Assembly: GCF_024137025.1 (NCBI RefSeq)
Contig: NZ_JAMYJR010000035.1
Span: forward strand, 1 to 64,000
Direction of reading: 5' to 3'
DNA: 64,000 nt
From: Paractinoplanes aksuensis
GTDB lineage: Bacteria > Actinomycetota > Actinomycetes > Mycobacteriales > Micromonosporaceae
This document shows, in pieces, positions 53,742 to 62,275 of this stretch; positions within the stretch are counted from its first letter, which is position 1, and each line of letters opens with the position of its first letter. The notes below the pieces were generated by a model. The model did not search any database and was not told the origin of the DNA. It worked only from the letters and a program-made list of their open reading frames with translations. The position numbers and the translations under genes were made by a program.

Positions 53742-54028
53742 GCCGCGAAGTTCTACGCGGCCACACCTAACCCCAGCGCGACGAACACTGTTATGCCGCT
53801 GTCACACCCTCGTGGCGACGCCCGGCTCGATGAGCGGTTCCACCAGCGCCCAGCCGGGCATGGCCGATCTCGTGCGACAACGCTCTCCGGACGGAACGAG
53901 CCCACTGCGCGAACGGACAGCAACGACCAATTTCGGTGCGGCTTTCTGAGCGAACGCCCGGAAAGACCAACCTCCGCGCGGTGGACGTTGTCATGTCGGT
54001 GTCACATCCAGGCGGGCATGCTGTGCGG

Positions 54029-55075
54029 ATGGGCGTCCGGCTGCGTTTCACCCTTCTGTACGGCGTGTTGTTCCTCCTCTCAGGGGCCGGGCTGCTCGCG
54101 ATCGTCGCGGCCTTCGGCGTACGGTCGACGCGGCCTGCGGGCGAGCCGATCGACCCGGCGACGATGGAACAGATCGACGCCGCCGCCCGGGCCCACAACC
54201 GGCAACTGGCGGTCGGGGCGATCGTGGCTCTGACGTTCATGTTCCTGATGTCGCTGCTGCTGGGCCGGGCGGCCGCGGGACGAGTGCTGCGGCCCTTACG
54301 CACCATCACCGCCGCTACCCGACGGATCAGCGCCGACAACCTGCACTCGCGGCTGGCCGTCACCGGGCCGGCCGACGAGGTCAAGGATCTGGCCGACACC
54401 ATCGACGACCTGCTGGGCCGTCTCGAGGAGTCGTTCGCGGCGCAGCGCCGGTTCGTGGCCGACGCCTCCCACGAGCTGCGCACACCGCTGGCCACGATGC
54501 GCGCCACGATCGACGTGGCCGCGGCCAAACCGGTGCCCCCGGCCGAAGTGGTGCAACTGACCGGCCGCGTACGCACGGAACTGGACCAATTGGAACGTTT
54601 GCTCGAAGGCTTGCTCGTGCTGGCCCGCGCCCAGCACGGCGCCCTCGATGACCGCACACCGGTGACAGTGCGCTCGCTGATCCCGCCCGGCACCCCGGTC
54701 GACGGCGAAGACTTCCTCACCGTCGGCAATCCCGTGCTGCTGGCCCGCATGGTCTCCAACGTGCTCGACAACGCCACCCGTCACAACGAGCCGGGCGGCT
54801 GGACGCGGGTGACCCTCTCCCCCGGCTCCCTCGTGGTCGAGAACGACGGCCCGGTCCTGGACCCGGAACAAGTGGCGACACTCGGCCGTCCGTTCCGCCG
54901 CATCGGGGTCTCCCGCACCGGCTCGGGCACCGGGCTGGGACTGGCCATCGCCGCCGCGGTGGCGTCGGCCCACGGTGGATCGCTGATTCTGCGGGCCCGC
55001 CCCAGCGGCGGGCTGCGCGTGGAGATCCGCCTGCCCGTCGGCGCGCCGGCCGAGCTCGAGGAGCAGCAGCTGTGA
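54029..55075 (+). CDS. Sensor histidine kinase, VanS-like
   Basis: The 348-residue kinase has two membrane segments (FTLLYGVLFLLSGAGLLAIV; AIVALTFMFLMSLLLG) with a short external loop, HAMP, HisKA (RFVADASHELRTPLATMRAT), and an ATPase domain with NVLDNATRHN, a variant VVENDGPVL, and GTGLGLAIAA. The start is uncertain; GTG 54023 is also possible. It precedes a response regulator gene by 72 bases and is divergent from the ABC-2 operon, so the exporter may be its target. Confidence 0.9.
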   Translation: MGVRLRFTLLYGVLFLLSGAGLLAIVAAFGVRSTRPAGEPIDPATMEQIDAAARAHNRQLAVGAIVALTFMFLMSLLLGRAAAGRVLRPLRTITAATRRISADNLHSRLAVTGPADEVKDLADTIDDLLGRLEESFAAQRRFVADASHELRTPLATMRATIDVAAAKPVPPAEVVQLTGRVRTELDQLERLLEGLLVLARAQHGALDDRTPVTVRSLIPPGTPVDGEDFLTVGNPVLLARMVSNVLDNATRHNEPGGWTRVTLSPGSLVVENDGPVLDPEQVATLGRPFRRIGVSRTGSGTGLGLAIAAAVASAHGGSLILRARPSGGLRVEIRLPVGAPAELEEQQL

Positions 55076-55147
55076 GGGTTCCGCGCATCGCCGGTGTGTC
55101 CGGGTCAGGCAGTGGGAGGCTGCGCGGACAGAACGGAAGGGACGGTC

Positions 55148-55813
55148 GTGAGGGTTCTGGTGGTGGAGGACGCGGTGGCGCTGGCCGAGGTGATCGCCGA
55201 GGGGCTGCGCGACCAGGGTATGGCGGTCGACGTGGCGCTCGACGGCCTGACGGCGGCGGCGAAGCTCGACATCAACCCGTACGACGTGGTGATGCTCGAC
55301 CGCGACCTGCCCGGCCTGAGCGGCGACACGCTGTGCGAGATGATCACCGGTCGCGATGGCCGGCCGATGGTGCTCATGCTGACCGCCGCCGGCTCGGCCG
55401 ACGACCGGGTGCGCGGCCTCACCCTGGGGGCCGACGACTACCTGGCGAAGCCGTTCCACTTCCCCGAGCTGGTGCTGCGCGTGCGATCGCTGGCCCGGCG
55501 CCGGCCCGGGGCGACGGCCCGCACGCTCACCGCCGGCGACCTCGAGCTCGACCCGATCCGCCGCACTGCCACCCGGCTCGGCACCCCGCTGAACCTATCG
55601 GTGAAGGAGTTCGCTGTGCTCGAGGCGTTGATGCGGGCGGCGCCGGGCTACCTGAGCAGCGAGGCCCTGCTGGACCAGGTGTGGGACGAGAACGCCGACC
55701 CCTTCACCAATACAGTCACGGTGACGGTCGGTCGCCTGCGCCGCAAACTCGGCGATCCACCCGCCATCGTCACCCTCCCCGGCGTCGGCTACCGCATAGC
55801 CGGCATCGGGTAG
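55148..55813 (+). CDS. OmpR-type response regulator
   Basis: The 221-residue protein has a receiver domain (VLVVEDAVALAEVIAEGLRD; Asp in VVMLDRDLPG; Lys in DDYLAKPFHF) and an OmpR winged helix (LSVKEFAVLEALMRAAPGYL; TVTVTVGRLRRKLG; LPGVGYRI). GGAAGGGA precedes GTG 55148. It is the partner of the kinase just upstream. Confidence 0.92.
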   Translation: MRVLVVEDAVALAEVIAEGLRDQGMAVDVALDGLTAAAKLDINPYDVVMLDRDLPGLSGDTLCEMITGRDGRPMVLMLTAAGSADDRVRGLTLGADDYLAKPFHFPELVLRVRSLARRRPGATARTLTAGDLELDPIRRTATRLGTPLNLSVKEFAVLEALMRAAPGYLSSEALLDQVWDENADPFTNTVTVTVGRLRRKLGDPPAIVTLPGVGYRIAGIG

Positions 55814-55868
55814 CTCGCGGGATACAGCCGACTGGCCGACCTGCTTATTGCATTGATGTTTCCGAATG

Positions 55869-55912
55869 GTTGACAACGCTGTCACGCTTCGCGCAATCTG
55901 GGAGCGCTCCCA
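55869..55912 (+). promoter_or_regulatory. Mannanase promoter with CebR-type operator
   Basis: TTGACA at 55869-55874 is a perfect -35; a -10-like CAATCT lies 18-20 bases on. The perfect palindrome TGGGAGCGCTCCCA at 55899-55912 covers the likely transcription start, 25 bases before the ATG. It is identical to the site before the GH3 gene at 11899. Confidence 0.82.
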
Positions 55913-55936
55913 AATTCCCTGGACTCGAGGTGACCC

Positions 55937-57331
55937 ATGAGATTGCGTAAGAGATGGCTCGGCGGGCTGGCTGCGGCAGTTGTCGCGGCCGGACTGGGGC
56001 TGGCGGCTACCGGTCAGCCGGCGGCGGCGGCGGTGGGGATCAAGGTCAGTGGCACGCAGATCCTCGAGGGCAACGGCAATCCGTTCGTCATGCGCGGGGT
56101 CAATCACGCGCACACCTGGTACGCGGATCGATTCTCGTCGCTGGCGGACATCAAGGCGCTGGGGGCCAACACCGTCCGCGTGGTGCTGAGCACCGGGGAC
56201 CGGTGGACGAAGAACGACGCGGCCGACGTCAGCCGCGTGATCGCGGAGTGCAAGCGGCTGCGGCTGATCTGCGTACTCGAAGCTCATGACACGACCGGGT
56301 ACGGCGAGGACGCGGCGGCGACCACGCTCGCGAAGGCCACCGACTACTGGATCGGCATCAAGAGCGCACTCGACGGGCAGGAGAACTACGTCGTCCTGAA
56401 CATCGGGAACGAGCCGTACGGCAACACGAACGCGACTGGATGGGTCGCCGACACGAAGAGCGCGATCAGCCGGCTGCGCGCGGCCGGGTTCGCGCACGCG
56501 CTGATGGTCGACGCGCCCAACTGGGGACAGGACTGGCAGTTCATCATGCGGGACAACGCCGCTTCGGTGTTCGCCTCCGACCCGCAGCGGAACACGATCT
56601 TCAGCATTCACATGTACGGGGTGTTCGACACCGCGGCCGAGATCAGCGACTACGTCGGGCGGTTCCAGACCGCGGGGCTGCCGCTGGTGATCGGCGAGTT
56701 CGGGCACAACCACTCGGACGGCAACCCGGACGAGGACGCCATCCTCGCCACCGCCCAGGCCCGCGGCATCGGCTACCTCGGCTGGTCGTGGAGCGGCAAC
56801 GGCGGCGGTGTCGAGTATCTCGACATGGTCACCGGGTTCAATCCGGCCGCGCTGACCTCGTGGGGCACCAGGCTCTTCAACGGTACGAACGGCATCAAGG
56901 CCACCGCCCGCGAGGCCACCATCTACGGCGGCACCACACCGACCACGCCGCCGACCACGCCGCCGACCACGCCCCCGACGACCCCGCCCACCACGCCGCC
57001 GACGACTCCACCCACGACTCCGCCGGCGACCGGCGCCTGCACGGCTGCTTACGCCGTGACCGGCTCGTGGGGCAGCGGCTTCCAGGGCGAAGTCAAAGTC
57101 ACGGCGGGCGCGGCCGCGATCCGCGGTTGGACCGTCACGTGGACCTGGCCCAGCGGTCAGCAGTTCTCCAATACGTGGAACGCCACGGTGACCACGAACG
57201 GCAGTGCCGTCACCGCACGCAACATGTCGTACAACGGCAATCTCGGGGCCGGCGCCAGCACCTCGTGGGGCTTCACCGCCTCGAACGCCGGAACCAACAC
57301 CGCGCCGACCGTAAGCTGCGCCGCCGCCTGA
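55937..57331 (+). CDS. Secreted GH5 endo-beta-1,4-mannanase with CBM2
   Basis: The 464-residue protein has a signal peptide (GLGLAATGQPAAAA), a GH5 catalytic domain of the subfamily-8 mannanase kind (FVMRGVNHAHTWYADRFSSL; acid/base Glu in LNIGNEPYGN; nucleophile Glu in LVIGEFGHNH; YLGWSWSGNG), a TPPT linker of about 35 residues, and a C-terminal CBM2 (ACTAAYAVTGSWGSGFQGEV). It should cut mannan or galactomannan chains outside the cell. Control by a CebR-type repressor would tie it to cello-oligosaccharide supply. Confidence 0.92.
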   Translation: MRLRKRWLGGLAAAVVAAGLGLAATGQPAAAAVGIKVSGTQILEGNGNPFVMRGVNHAHTWYADRFSSLADIKALGANTVRVVLSTGDRWTKNDAADVSRVIAECKRLRLICVLEAHDTTGYGEDAAATTLAKATDYWIGIKSALDGQENYVVLNIGNEPYGNTNATGWVADTKSAISRLRAAGFAHALMVDAPNWGQDWQFIMRDNAASVFASDPQRNTIFSIHMYGVFDTAAEISDYVGRFQTAGLPLVIGEFGHNHSDGNPDEDAILATAQARGIGYLGWSWSGNGGGVEYLDMVTGFNPAALTSWGTRLFNGTNGIKATAREATIYGGTTPTTPPTTPPTTPPTTPPTTPPTTPPTTPPATGACTAAYAVTGSWGSGFQGEVKVTAGAAAIRGWTVTWTWPSGQQFSNTWNATVTTNGSAVTARNMSYNGNLGAGASTSWGFTASNAGTNTAPTVSCAAA

Positions 57332-57376
57332 CGCTTGTGCGCCGGGCTCCCGATTCCTGCGCGACCGCCTGACTGT

Positions 57377-57413
57377 GTGCGCCGGGCTCCCATTCCTGCG
57401 GTGCCCGGCGCAC
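57377..57413 (+). terminator. Hairpin after the mannanase gene
   Basis: GTGCGCCGGGC (57377-57387) and GCCCGGCGCAC (57403-57413) form a perfect 11-bp stem, 45 bases after the mannanase stop. The right arm is also the start of the first 47-bp repeat unit, so each unit carries a copy of that arm. Confidence 0.6.
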
Positions 57414-57570
57414 AGCCCGAGGGAGGCTGAGCTCTCCATTTGTGCGGGGCCCGGCGCACAGCCCGAGAGGAGGCCGAGCTCACCATTTCTGCGGGGCCCG
57501 GCGCACAGCCCGAGAGGAGGCCGAGCTCACCATTTCTGCGGGGCCCGGCGCACAGCCGAAGGGAGGCCGG
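57399..57570. repeat. 47-bp tandem repeat, about 3.6 copies
   Basis: Units start near 57399, 57446, 57493 and 57540. The consensus contains GGGGCCCGGCGCACAGCCCG, then AGAGGAGGCCGAGCTCACCA, then TTTCTGC. Units 2 and 3 are almost identical; unit 1 and the truncated unit 4 diverge. The spacer 57332-57700 otherwise holds two hairpins and the rph promoter element. Confidence 0.88.
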
Positions 57571-57580
57571 CCAACGAAAA

Positions 57581-57614
57581 AGGGAGCTCGACGCACGCGC
57601 GCCACCAGCTCCCT
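57581..57614. terminator. Bidirectional terminator hairpin
   Basis: AGGGAGCT (57581-57588) pairs with AGCTCCCT (57607-57614). A run of A lies on the left (CGAAAAAG) and TCTT on the right, so it can stop transcription from either side, shielding the rph promoter. Confidence 0.65.
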
Positions 57615-57636
57615 CTTAAAGTTATAGCGGAGTGCC

Positions 57637-57655
57637 CGTCTTGCGGCAAGACCCC
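57637..57655 (+). promoter_or_regulatory. Rifamycin-associated element (RAE)
   Basis: CGTCTTGCGGCAAGACCCC holds the inverted repeat GTCTTGC-GGCAAGAC. It closely matches the known RAE, a 19-bp element with the core CTTGCGGCAAG found upstream of rifamycin-inactivating genes in actinomycetes and needed for induction by rifampicin. CACAAT at 57666 is a possible -10. The element is 46 bases before the rph start and strongly supports the gene identity. Confidence 0.88.
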
Positions 57656-57700
57656 CCGTTTCGCGCACAATCGGCCGGAACACAAGGGGGAAGTCGAACC

Positions 57701-60565
57701 ATGACCAGCTACATCCTGGACCTGACCGAGATCAGCCCGGCCGACGTCGCCCTGGCCGGCGGCAAGGGCGCCAACCTGGGCGAACTCTCGCGGATCGACG
57801 GCGTCCGGGGGTTGCCCGGATTCTGCGTGACGACCGAAGCGTTCCAGCGAGTCATCGCGGACACGCCGGTCATCGGCGCCCTGCTCGACCGGCTGTCCGA
57901 GGCGAGCACCGCTGATCTGGCGGAAATTGCCGCCGACCTCCGCCGCGCGATCCAGACGGTCAGCATGCCTGTCGATCTCGTCACCGCCATCACAAGACAG
58001 CTGACCTGGGCACCCGCGAAAACGGATACCCACACCACTTCGGCCCCGGCCGGCGACCACCACGCCCGCACACAAACGGATACCCACACCACTTCTGCCG
58101 AGAGCGGCGAGCAGCACGTCCACACACAGCCGGATGTCCACACCACCTCCGCCCAGGCCAGCGACCACCACGCCGTCACACAAACGGATACCCACACCAC
58201 TTCAGCCCAGGGCGGGCAACAGCACTTCTCCACGCAAGCGGATACCCACTCCGCTTTCGGCCGGGGCGACGACCGCCGCGCTACGACCGAAATGGATAGC
58301 CACTCCAGTTCGGGTTGGAGCGGCGGGTCGGATGCTTTCGACGGGGTGGACGCGGAAGCCGCGTATGCCGTTCGGTCGAGCGCGACTGCTGAGGACATGC
58401 CTACGGCCTCGTTCGCCGGGCAGCACGACACGTACCTCAATGTGCCCGCGCGCGAAGTGCACGACCACATCCGGCGGTGCTGGGCCTCGCTGTTCACCGA
58501 CCGGGCCGTCAGCTACCGCCGGCACAACAAAGTCGACCACCGCCGCGTCCACATGGCCGTTGTCGTGCAGCGGATGGCTTATCCGCTTGCGTCCGGCATT
58601 CTGTTCACGGCCGACCCTGTGACGTCCGACCGTGCGGTCAGCACCGTCGACGCCGGGTTCGGGCTCGGCGAGGCGCTGGTGTCGGGGCTGGTCAACCCGG
58701 ACGTCTACCGTGTGCGCGACGACACCGTCATCGCGCGGACCATCGCGGCCAAGCAGCTCACGATCCGCCCCCGGCCCGAGGGCGGCACCGAAGAGCGGGC
58801 GGTCGACCCGGAACGCCAGGAGCGGGCCGCTCTGGCCGACGACGAGGTCCTGACCCTCGTACGGCTGGGAAGGCTCATCGAAAGCCACTTCGGCCGCCCG
58901 CAGGACATCGAGTGGTGCCGCGACGACGACGGGTTCGTGATCGTCCAGAGCCGGCCGATCACCACCCTGTTCCCCGTACCGCCCATCAACGACGACGAGA
59001 AACACGTGTACGTCTCGGTCGGGCACCAGCAGATGATGACCGACCCGATGAAGCCGCTCGGGCTGGCCTTCTGGCAGATGACCACCCCACGCCCGATGGC
59101 CGAGGCCGGCGGCCGCCTGTTCGTCGACGTCACCGAGATCCTGGCCCGCCCGTCGAGCCGCGGCAATCTGATCGACGCCCTGGGCACGTCGGATCCGCTG
59201 ATCGGCGGCGCTCTGCGCAGCATCGTCGAGCGCGACGGCTTTCTGCCCGACCGGCCGGACGAGGGCACGGCCTGGGTGCCACCGGGCAGCGGGGCGCCGA
59301 TACTCGAGGCCGACCCGGCTGTCGTCACCGAACTGATCGAGGCCGCCGAGCAGTCGCTGGCCGTGCTCAAGCGCGACATCGAGCCGCTGACCGGGCCCGC
59401 GCTGCTCGACTTCATCCGGGCCGACCTGCCCGTGTTGCGCGCGATGCTGCAGCAACCGCGCAGCATGCAGGTGATCATGGCCGGCATGAACGCGGCCGGG
59501 TGGCTCAACGAGCACATCCGGGACTGGCTGGGCGAACCGAACGCGGCCGACACGATCGCCCAGTCCGTGCCGCACAACGTCACCTCCGAGATGGGTCTGG
59601 CCCTGCTGGACGTGGCCGACGCCATCCGCCCGTACCCGGAAGTGGTGGTTCTTCTGGAACGGGGCGGGATCGACGAGCTGCCGCCGGAGCCTCGGCGGGC
59701 CATTCAGGACTTTCTCGACGTGTACGGGATGAGGTGCGCGGGCGAGATCGACATCACCCGGCCCCGGTGGAGCGAGCGCCCGGCCACCCTCGTCCCGCTG
59801 ATCCTGGGCAACGTCCGCAATTTCGAGCCCGGCGCCCGCGAGCGGCTGTTCGAGCAGGGCCGGCGGCAGGCGCTCGACAAGGAGCGGGATCTGCTGGCCC
59901 GCGTGCAGCCGGAACACCGCGACGAGACCAAACGCATGATCGATCGCGTACGCACGTTCAGCGGCTACCGCGAGTACCCGAAGTACCACATGATCGCCCG
60001 CTACTTCGTCTACAAGCTGGCCCTGCTGGCCGAGGCCGATCGGCTGGTGGCCGCGGGCGTGCTCGACGACCGGGAGGACATCTTCTTCCTCAGCTTCGAC
60101 GAGCTGGCCGACCCGGGCCGGGCCACGGCCTTCCTGAGCGAGCGCAAGGCAGCGTACGAGTCGTATCTGACCGTCACCCCGCCGCGGGTGTTCACCTCGG
60201 ACGGTGAGGTCGTCACCGGCACGTACGGTGATCAGGATCTGCCGCCGGGCGCGTTGGCCGGCCTGCCCGTCTCGGCCGGGACCGTCGAGGGGCGGGCCCG
60301 CGTCGTCCGGGACATGACCGGCGCCGACCTGGCCCCGGGCGACATCCTGGTCACCGCGTACACCGATCCGAGCTGGACGCCCGCGTTCGTGACCGTGGCC
60401 GGGCTGGTGACCGAGGTCGGCGGGCTGATGACGCACGGCGCGGTGATCGCGCGCGAGTACGGCCTGCCCGCCGTCGTCGGGGTCGAGCAGGCGACCCGGC
60501 TGATCACTGACGGTCAGCGGATCCGGGTCCACGGCACCGCCGGATACGTGGAGATCCTGGACTGA
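57701..60565 (+). CDS. rph: Rifamycin phosphotransferase with an in-frame repeat insertion
   Basis: The 954-residue protein matches the rifamycin-inactivating phosphotransferase family, which transfers the beta-phosphate of ATP to rifamycins via a swivelling His domain. The ATP-grasp part starts ADVALAGGKGANLGELSRID and resumes at YAVRSSATAEDMPTASFAG. The rifamycin-binding part includes VGHQQMMTDPMKPLGLAFWQ, and the His domain has GGLMTHGAVIAREYGLP with the catalytic His near residue 912. Residues 108-215 are six 18-residue units, absent from the family, placed between the first ATP-grasp helices and the YAVRSSA strand. Without them the length (846) is normal. The ATG has AAGGGGGAAG upstream, and an RAE is present. 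Confidence 0.9.
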   Translation: MTSYILDLTEISPADVALAGGKGANLGELSRIDGVRGLPGFCVTTEAFQRVIADTPVIGALLDRLSEASTADLAEIAADLRRAIQTVSMPVDLVTAITRQLTWAPAKTDTHTTSAPAGDHHARTQTDTHTTSAESGEQHVHTQPDVHTTSAQASDHHAVTQTDTHTTSAQGGQQHFSTQADTHSAFGRGDDRRATTEMDSHSSSGWSGGSDAFDGVDAEAAYAVRSSATAEDMPTASFAGQHDTYLNVPAREVHDHIRRCWASLFTDRAVSYRRHNKVDHRRVHMAVVVQRMAYPLASGILFTADPVTSDRAVSTVDAGFGLGEALVSGLVNPDVYRVRDDTVIARTIAAKQLTIRPRPEGGTEERAVDPERQERAALADDEVLTLVRLGRLIESHFGRPQDIEWCRDDDGFVIVQSRPITTLFPVPPINDDEKHVYVSVGHQQMMTDPMKPLGLAFWQMTTPRPMAEAGGRLFVDVTEILARPSSRGNLIDALGTSDPLIGGALRSIVERDGFLPDRPDEGTAWVPPGSGAPILEADPAVVTELIEAAEQSLAVLKRDIEPLTGPALLDFIRADLPVLRAMLQQPRSMQVIMAGMNAAGWLNEHIRDWLGEPNAADTIAQSVPHNVTSEMGLALLDVADAIRPYPEVVVLLERGGIDELPPEPRRAIQDFLDVYGMRCAGEIDITRPRWSERPATLVPLILGNVRNFEPGARERLFEQGRRQALDKERDLLARVQPEHRDETKRMIDRVRTFSGYREYPKYHMIARYFVYKLALLAEADRLVAAGVLDDREDIFFLSFDELADPGRATAFLSERKAAYESYLTVTPPRVFTSDGEVVTGTYGDQDLPPGALAGLPVSAGTVEGRARVVRDMTGADLAPGDILVTAYTDPSWTPAFVTVAGLVTEVGGLMTHGAVIAREYGLPAVVGVEQATRLITDGQRIRVHGTAGYVEILD
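58022..58345 (+). repeat. Six in-frame 54-bp units inside rph
   Basis: Six units of exactly 54 bp fill 58022-58345. The first four open ACGGATACCCACACCACTTC or close variants (unit 3 starts CCGGATGTCCACACCACC). Units 5 and 6 are more diverged. They encode TDTHTTSA--GDHHA-TQ, rich in Thr, His and Asp. The core CGGATAYCCAC is that of the intergenic repeats at 0.1, 0.27 and 44.2-44.6 kb. The reading frame is kept throughout with no stop. Confidence 0.92.
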
Positions 60566-60700
60566 TGTCGAGGGTTTTCCCCATTACATAGACAGAGCGC
60601 CATATATAGCGTCACTCGTGTCTCACCCGGCCGCGGCCATCCGCCGCGCCGGGAACCGAGCCCGCCCGCCACCCCCGCGGGCGGGGAAGGAGTACGCACG

Positions 60701-62230
60701 ATGGCGCGAATTCCCCTGGTCATAACGCTGGCGGCGGGCACGGCGGCGGCATCCGCGCTGGTCGCCGTGACCGGCCCGGCCGCCGCGAAACCGCCCACCC
60801 CCTCGGCCGACGCGGTCGCGGTGGCCGACGCGGTGGTGGCGGCCCGCCCGGCGGCCCTGCGGGCGAGCAGGCACGACACGTTCCAGCGGCGCCAGGTCTA
60901 CAAGTCGCACGGGCTGACGTACGCATCCTACGACCGCACCTACAAGGGCCTCCCGGTCAAGGGCGGCGACTTCGTGGTGGTCACCGACGACGCCGGGCAG
61001 ACCCGGTACACGTCAGTCGCGCAGAGCAGCCCGCTGGGCGAACTGTCGACGGCGCCCGGCGTTTCTGAGAGCGCGGCCGTCGCCACCTCGAAAGCCCAGC
61101 TCAAGACGGTCAGTGGCATCGAGGGCACGCGGCTCGTGGTGGTCGCGGCCGAGGGCAAGACCCCTACATTGGCGTACGAAACGACGGTGAACGGCACGAG
61201 TGCGGCCGGGATCAGCCGGCTGACCGTCGACGTCGACGCGACCACCGGCGCCGTGCTCGCCACCGAGGAGCACGTCACCGAGGCCACCGGCACGGGCACC
61301 GGCTGGATCAACGGCTCGGTGTCGCTCAACACCACCCAGTCGGGCTCGACGTACTCGCTCAAGGACCCGACGGTCACGAACCTGAGCTGCCAGGACGCGT
61401 CGACCCGGGTGACGTTCAGCGGCTCCGACAACGTGTGGGGCAACGGCAACGGCACCAGCAAGGAGACGGGCTGCGTGGACGCGCTGTACGTGGCGCAGAA
61501 GCAGCACGCGATGCTGTCGTCGTGGCTGGGCCGCAACGGCGCCAACGGCAGCGGCGGGGCGTGGCCGATCCGGGTCGGGCTCAATCAGCAGAACGCGTAC
61601 TACGACGGCACCCAGGTGCAGATCGGCAAGAACACCAGCGGACGGTGGATCTCGTCGCTCGACGTGGTGGGTCACGAACTGGGCCACGGCATCGACGACC
61701 GGACGCCGGGCGGCATCTCGAAGGGCGGCACCCAGGAGTTCGTGGCCGACACGATCGGCGCGGCCACCGAGGCGTACGCGGCGAACGCCAACGACCCGTT
61801 CGACTACCAGGTCGGCGAGGAAGTGAACCTGGTCGGCAGCGGCCCGATCCGTTACATGTACAACCCGTCGCTGGCCGGGGACGCCAACTGCTACTCCAGC
61901 AGCACCCCCGGCTCCGAGGTGCACTCGGCGGCCGGCCCCGGCAACCACTGGTTCTACCTGCTGGCCCAGGGCAGCGGCGGCAACGGCCAGCCCGCCAGCT
62001 CCACCTGCAACGGCACCACCGTCACCGGCCTCGGCATCCAGTCCGCCATCAAGATCATGTACAACGCGATGCTGCTGAAGACCTCGAGCTCCTCGTACGG
62101 GAAATACCGGGTCTGGACGCTGCAGGCGGCCAAGAACCTGAACCCGGGCAGCTGCACGCAGTTCAACGCGGTCAAGGCCGCCTGGAACGCGGTCAGCCTG
62201 CCGGCCCAGTCCGGCGAGCCCACCTGCTAG
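60701..62230 (+). CDS. Secreted M4-family (thermolysin-like) metalloprotease
   Basis: The 509-residue protein has a signal peptide (TLAAGTAAASALVAVTGPAA), an FTP/PepSY propeptide (HGLTYASYDRTYKGLPVKGG; RLTVDVDATTGAVLATEEHV), and an M4 domain with HELGHGID (zinc-binding His pair and catalytic Glu) near residue 325, the third ligand in QEFVADTIGA, and the transition-state His region HSAAGPGNHWFYLL. GGGGAAGGAG precedes the ATG. It is a digestive neutral protease, self-activated after secretion. Confidence 0.92.
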   Translation: MARIPLVITLAAGTAAASALVAVTGPAAAKPPTPSADAVAVADAVVAARPAALRASRHDTFQRRQVYKSHGLTYASYDRTYKGLPVKGGDFVVVTDDAGQTRYTSVAQSSPLGELSTAPGVSESAAVATSKAQLKTVSGIEGTRLVVVAAEGKTPTLAYETTVNGTSAAGISRLTVDVDATTGAVLATEEHVTEATGTGTGWINGSVSLNTTQSGSTYSLKDPTVTNLSCQDASTRVTFSGSDNVWGNGNGTSKETGCVDALYVAQKQHAMLSSWLGRNGANGSGGAWPIRVGLNQQNAYYDGTQVQIGKNTSGRWISSLDVVGHELGHGIDDRTPGGISKGGTQEFVADTIGAATEAYAANANDPFDYQVGEEVNLVGSGPIRYMYNPSLAGDANCYSSSTPGSEVHSAAGPGNHWFYLLAQGSGGNGQPASSTCNGTTVTGLGIQSAIKIMYNAMLLKTSSSSYGKYRVWTLQAAKNLNPGSCTQFNAVKAAWNAVSLPAQSGEPTC

Positions 62231-62246
62231 CCCGCAGTTGCTGAAG

Positions 62247-62271
62247 GGGGACCGAGCCGCGCTCGGTCCCC
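62247..62271. terminator. Strong hairpin terminator
   Basis: GGGGACCGAGC and GCTCGGTCCCC form a perfect 11-bp stem with a three-base loop, followed by TTTCTC on the plus side. It ends the protease gene and lies just past the convergent methyltransferase stop. Confidence 0.88.
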
Positions 62272-62275
62272 TTTC

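Noticed and set aside
53791..53930. HEIGH, a possible zinc-protease motif, on the minus strand between the ABC operon and the kinase.
   Set aside because: Only a short frame, no other family features and no start signal; HExxH occurs by chance in GC-rich frames.
57527..58195. Minus-strand frame with repeated GVGIRLCAGVVVAG opposite rph.
   Set aside because: It is the reverse reading of the 54-bp units within rph.
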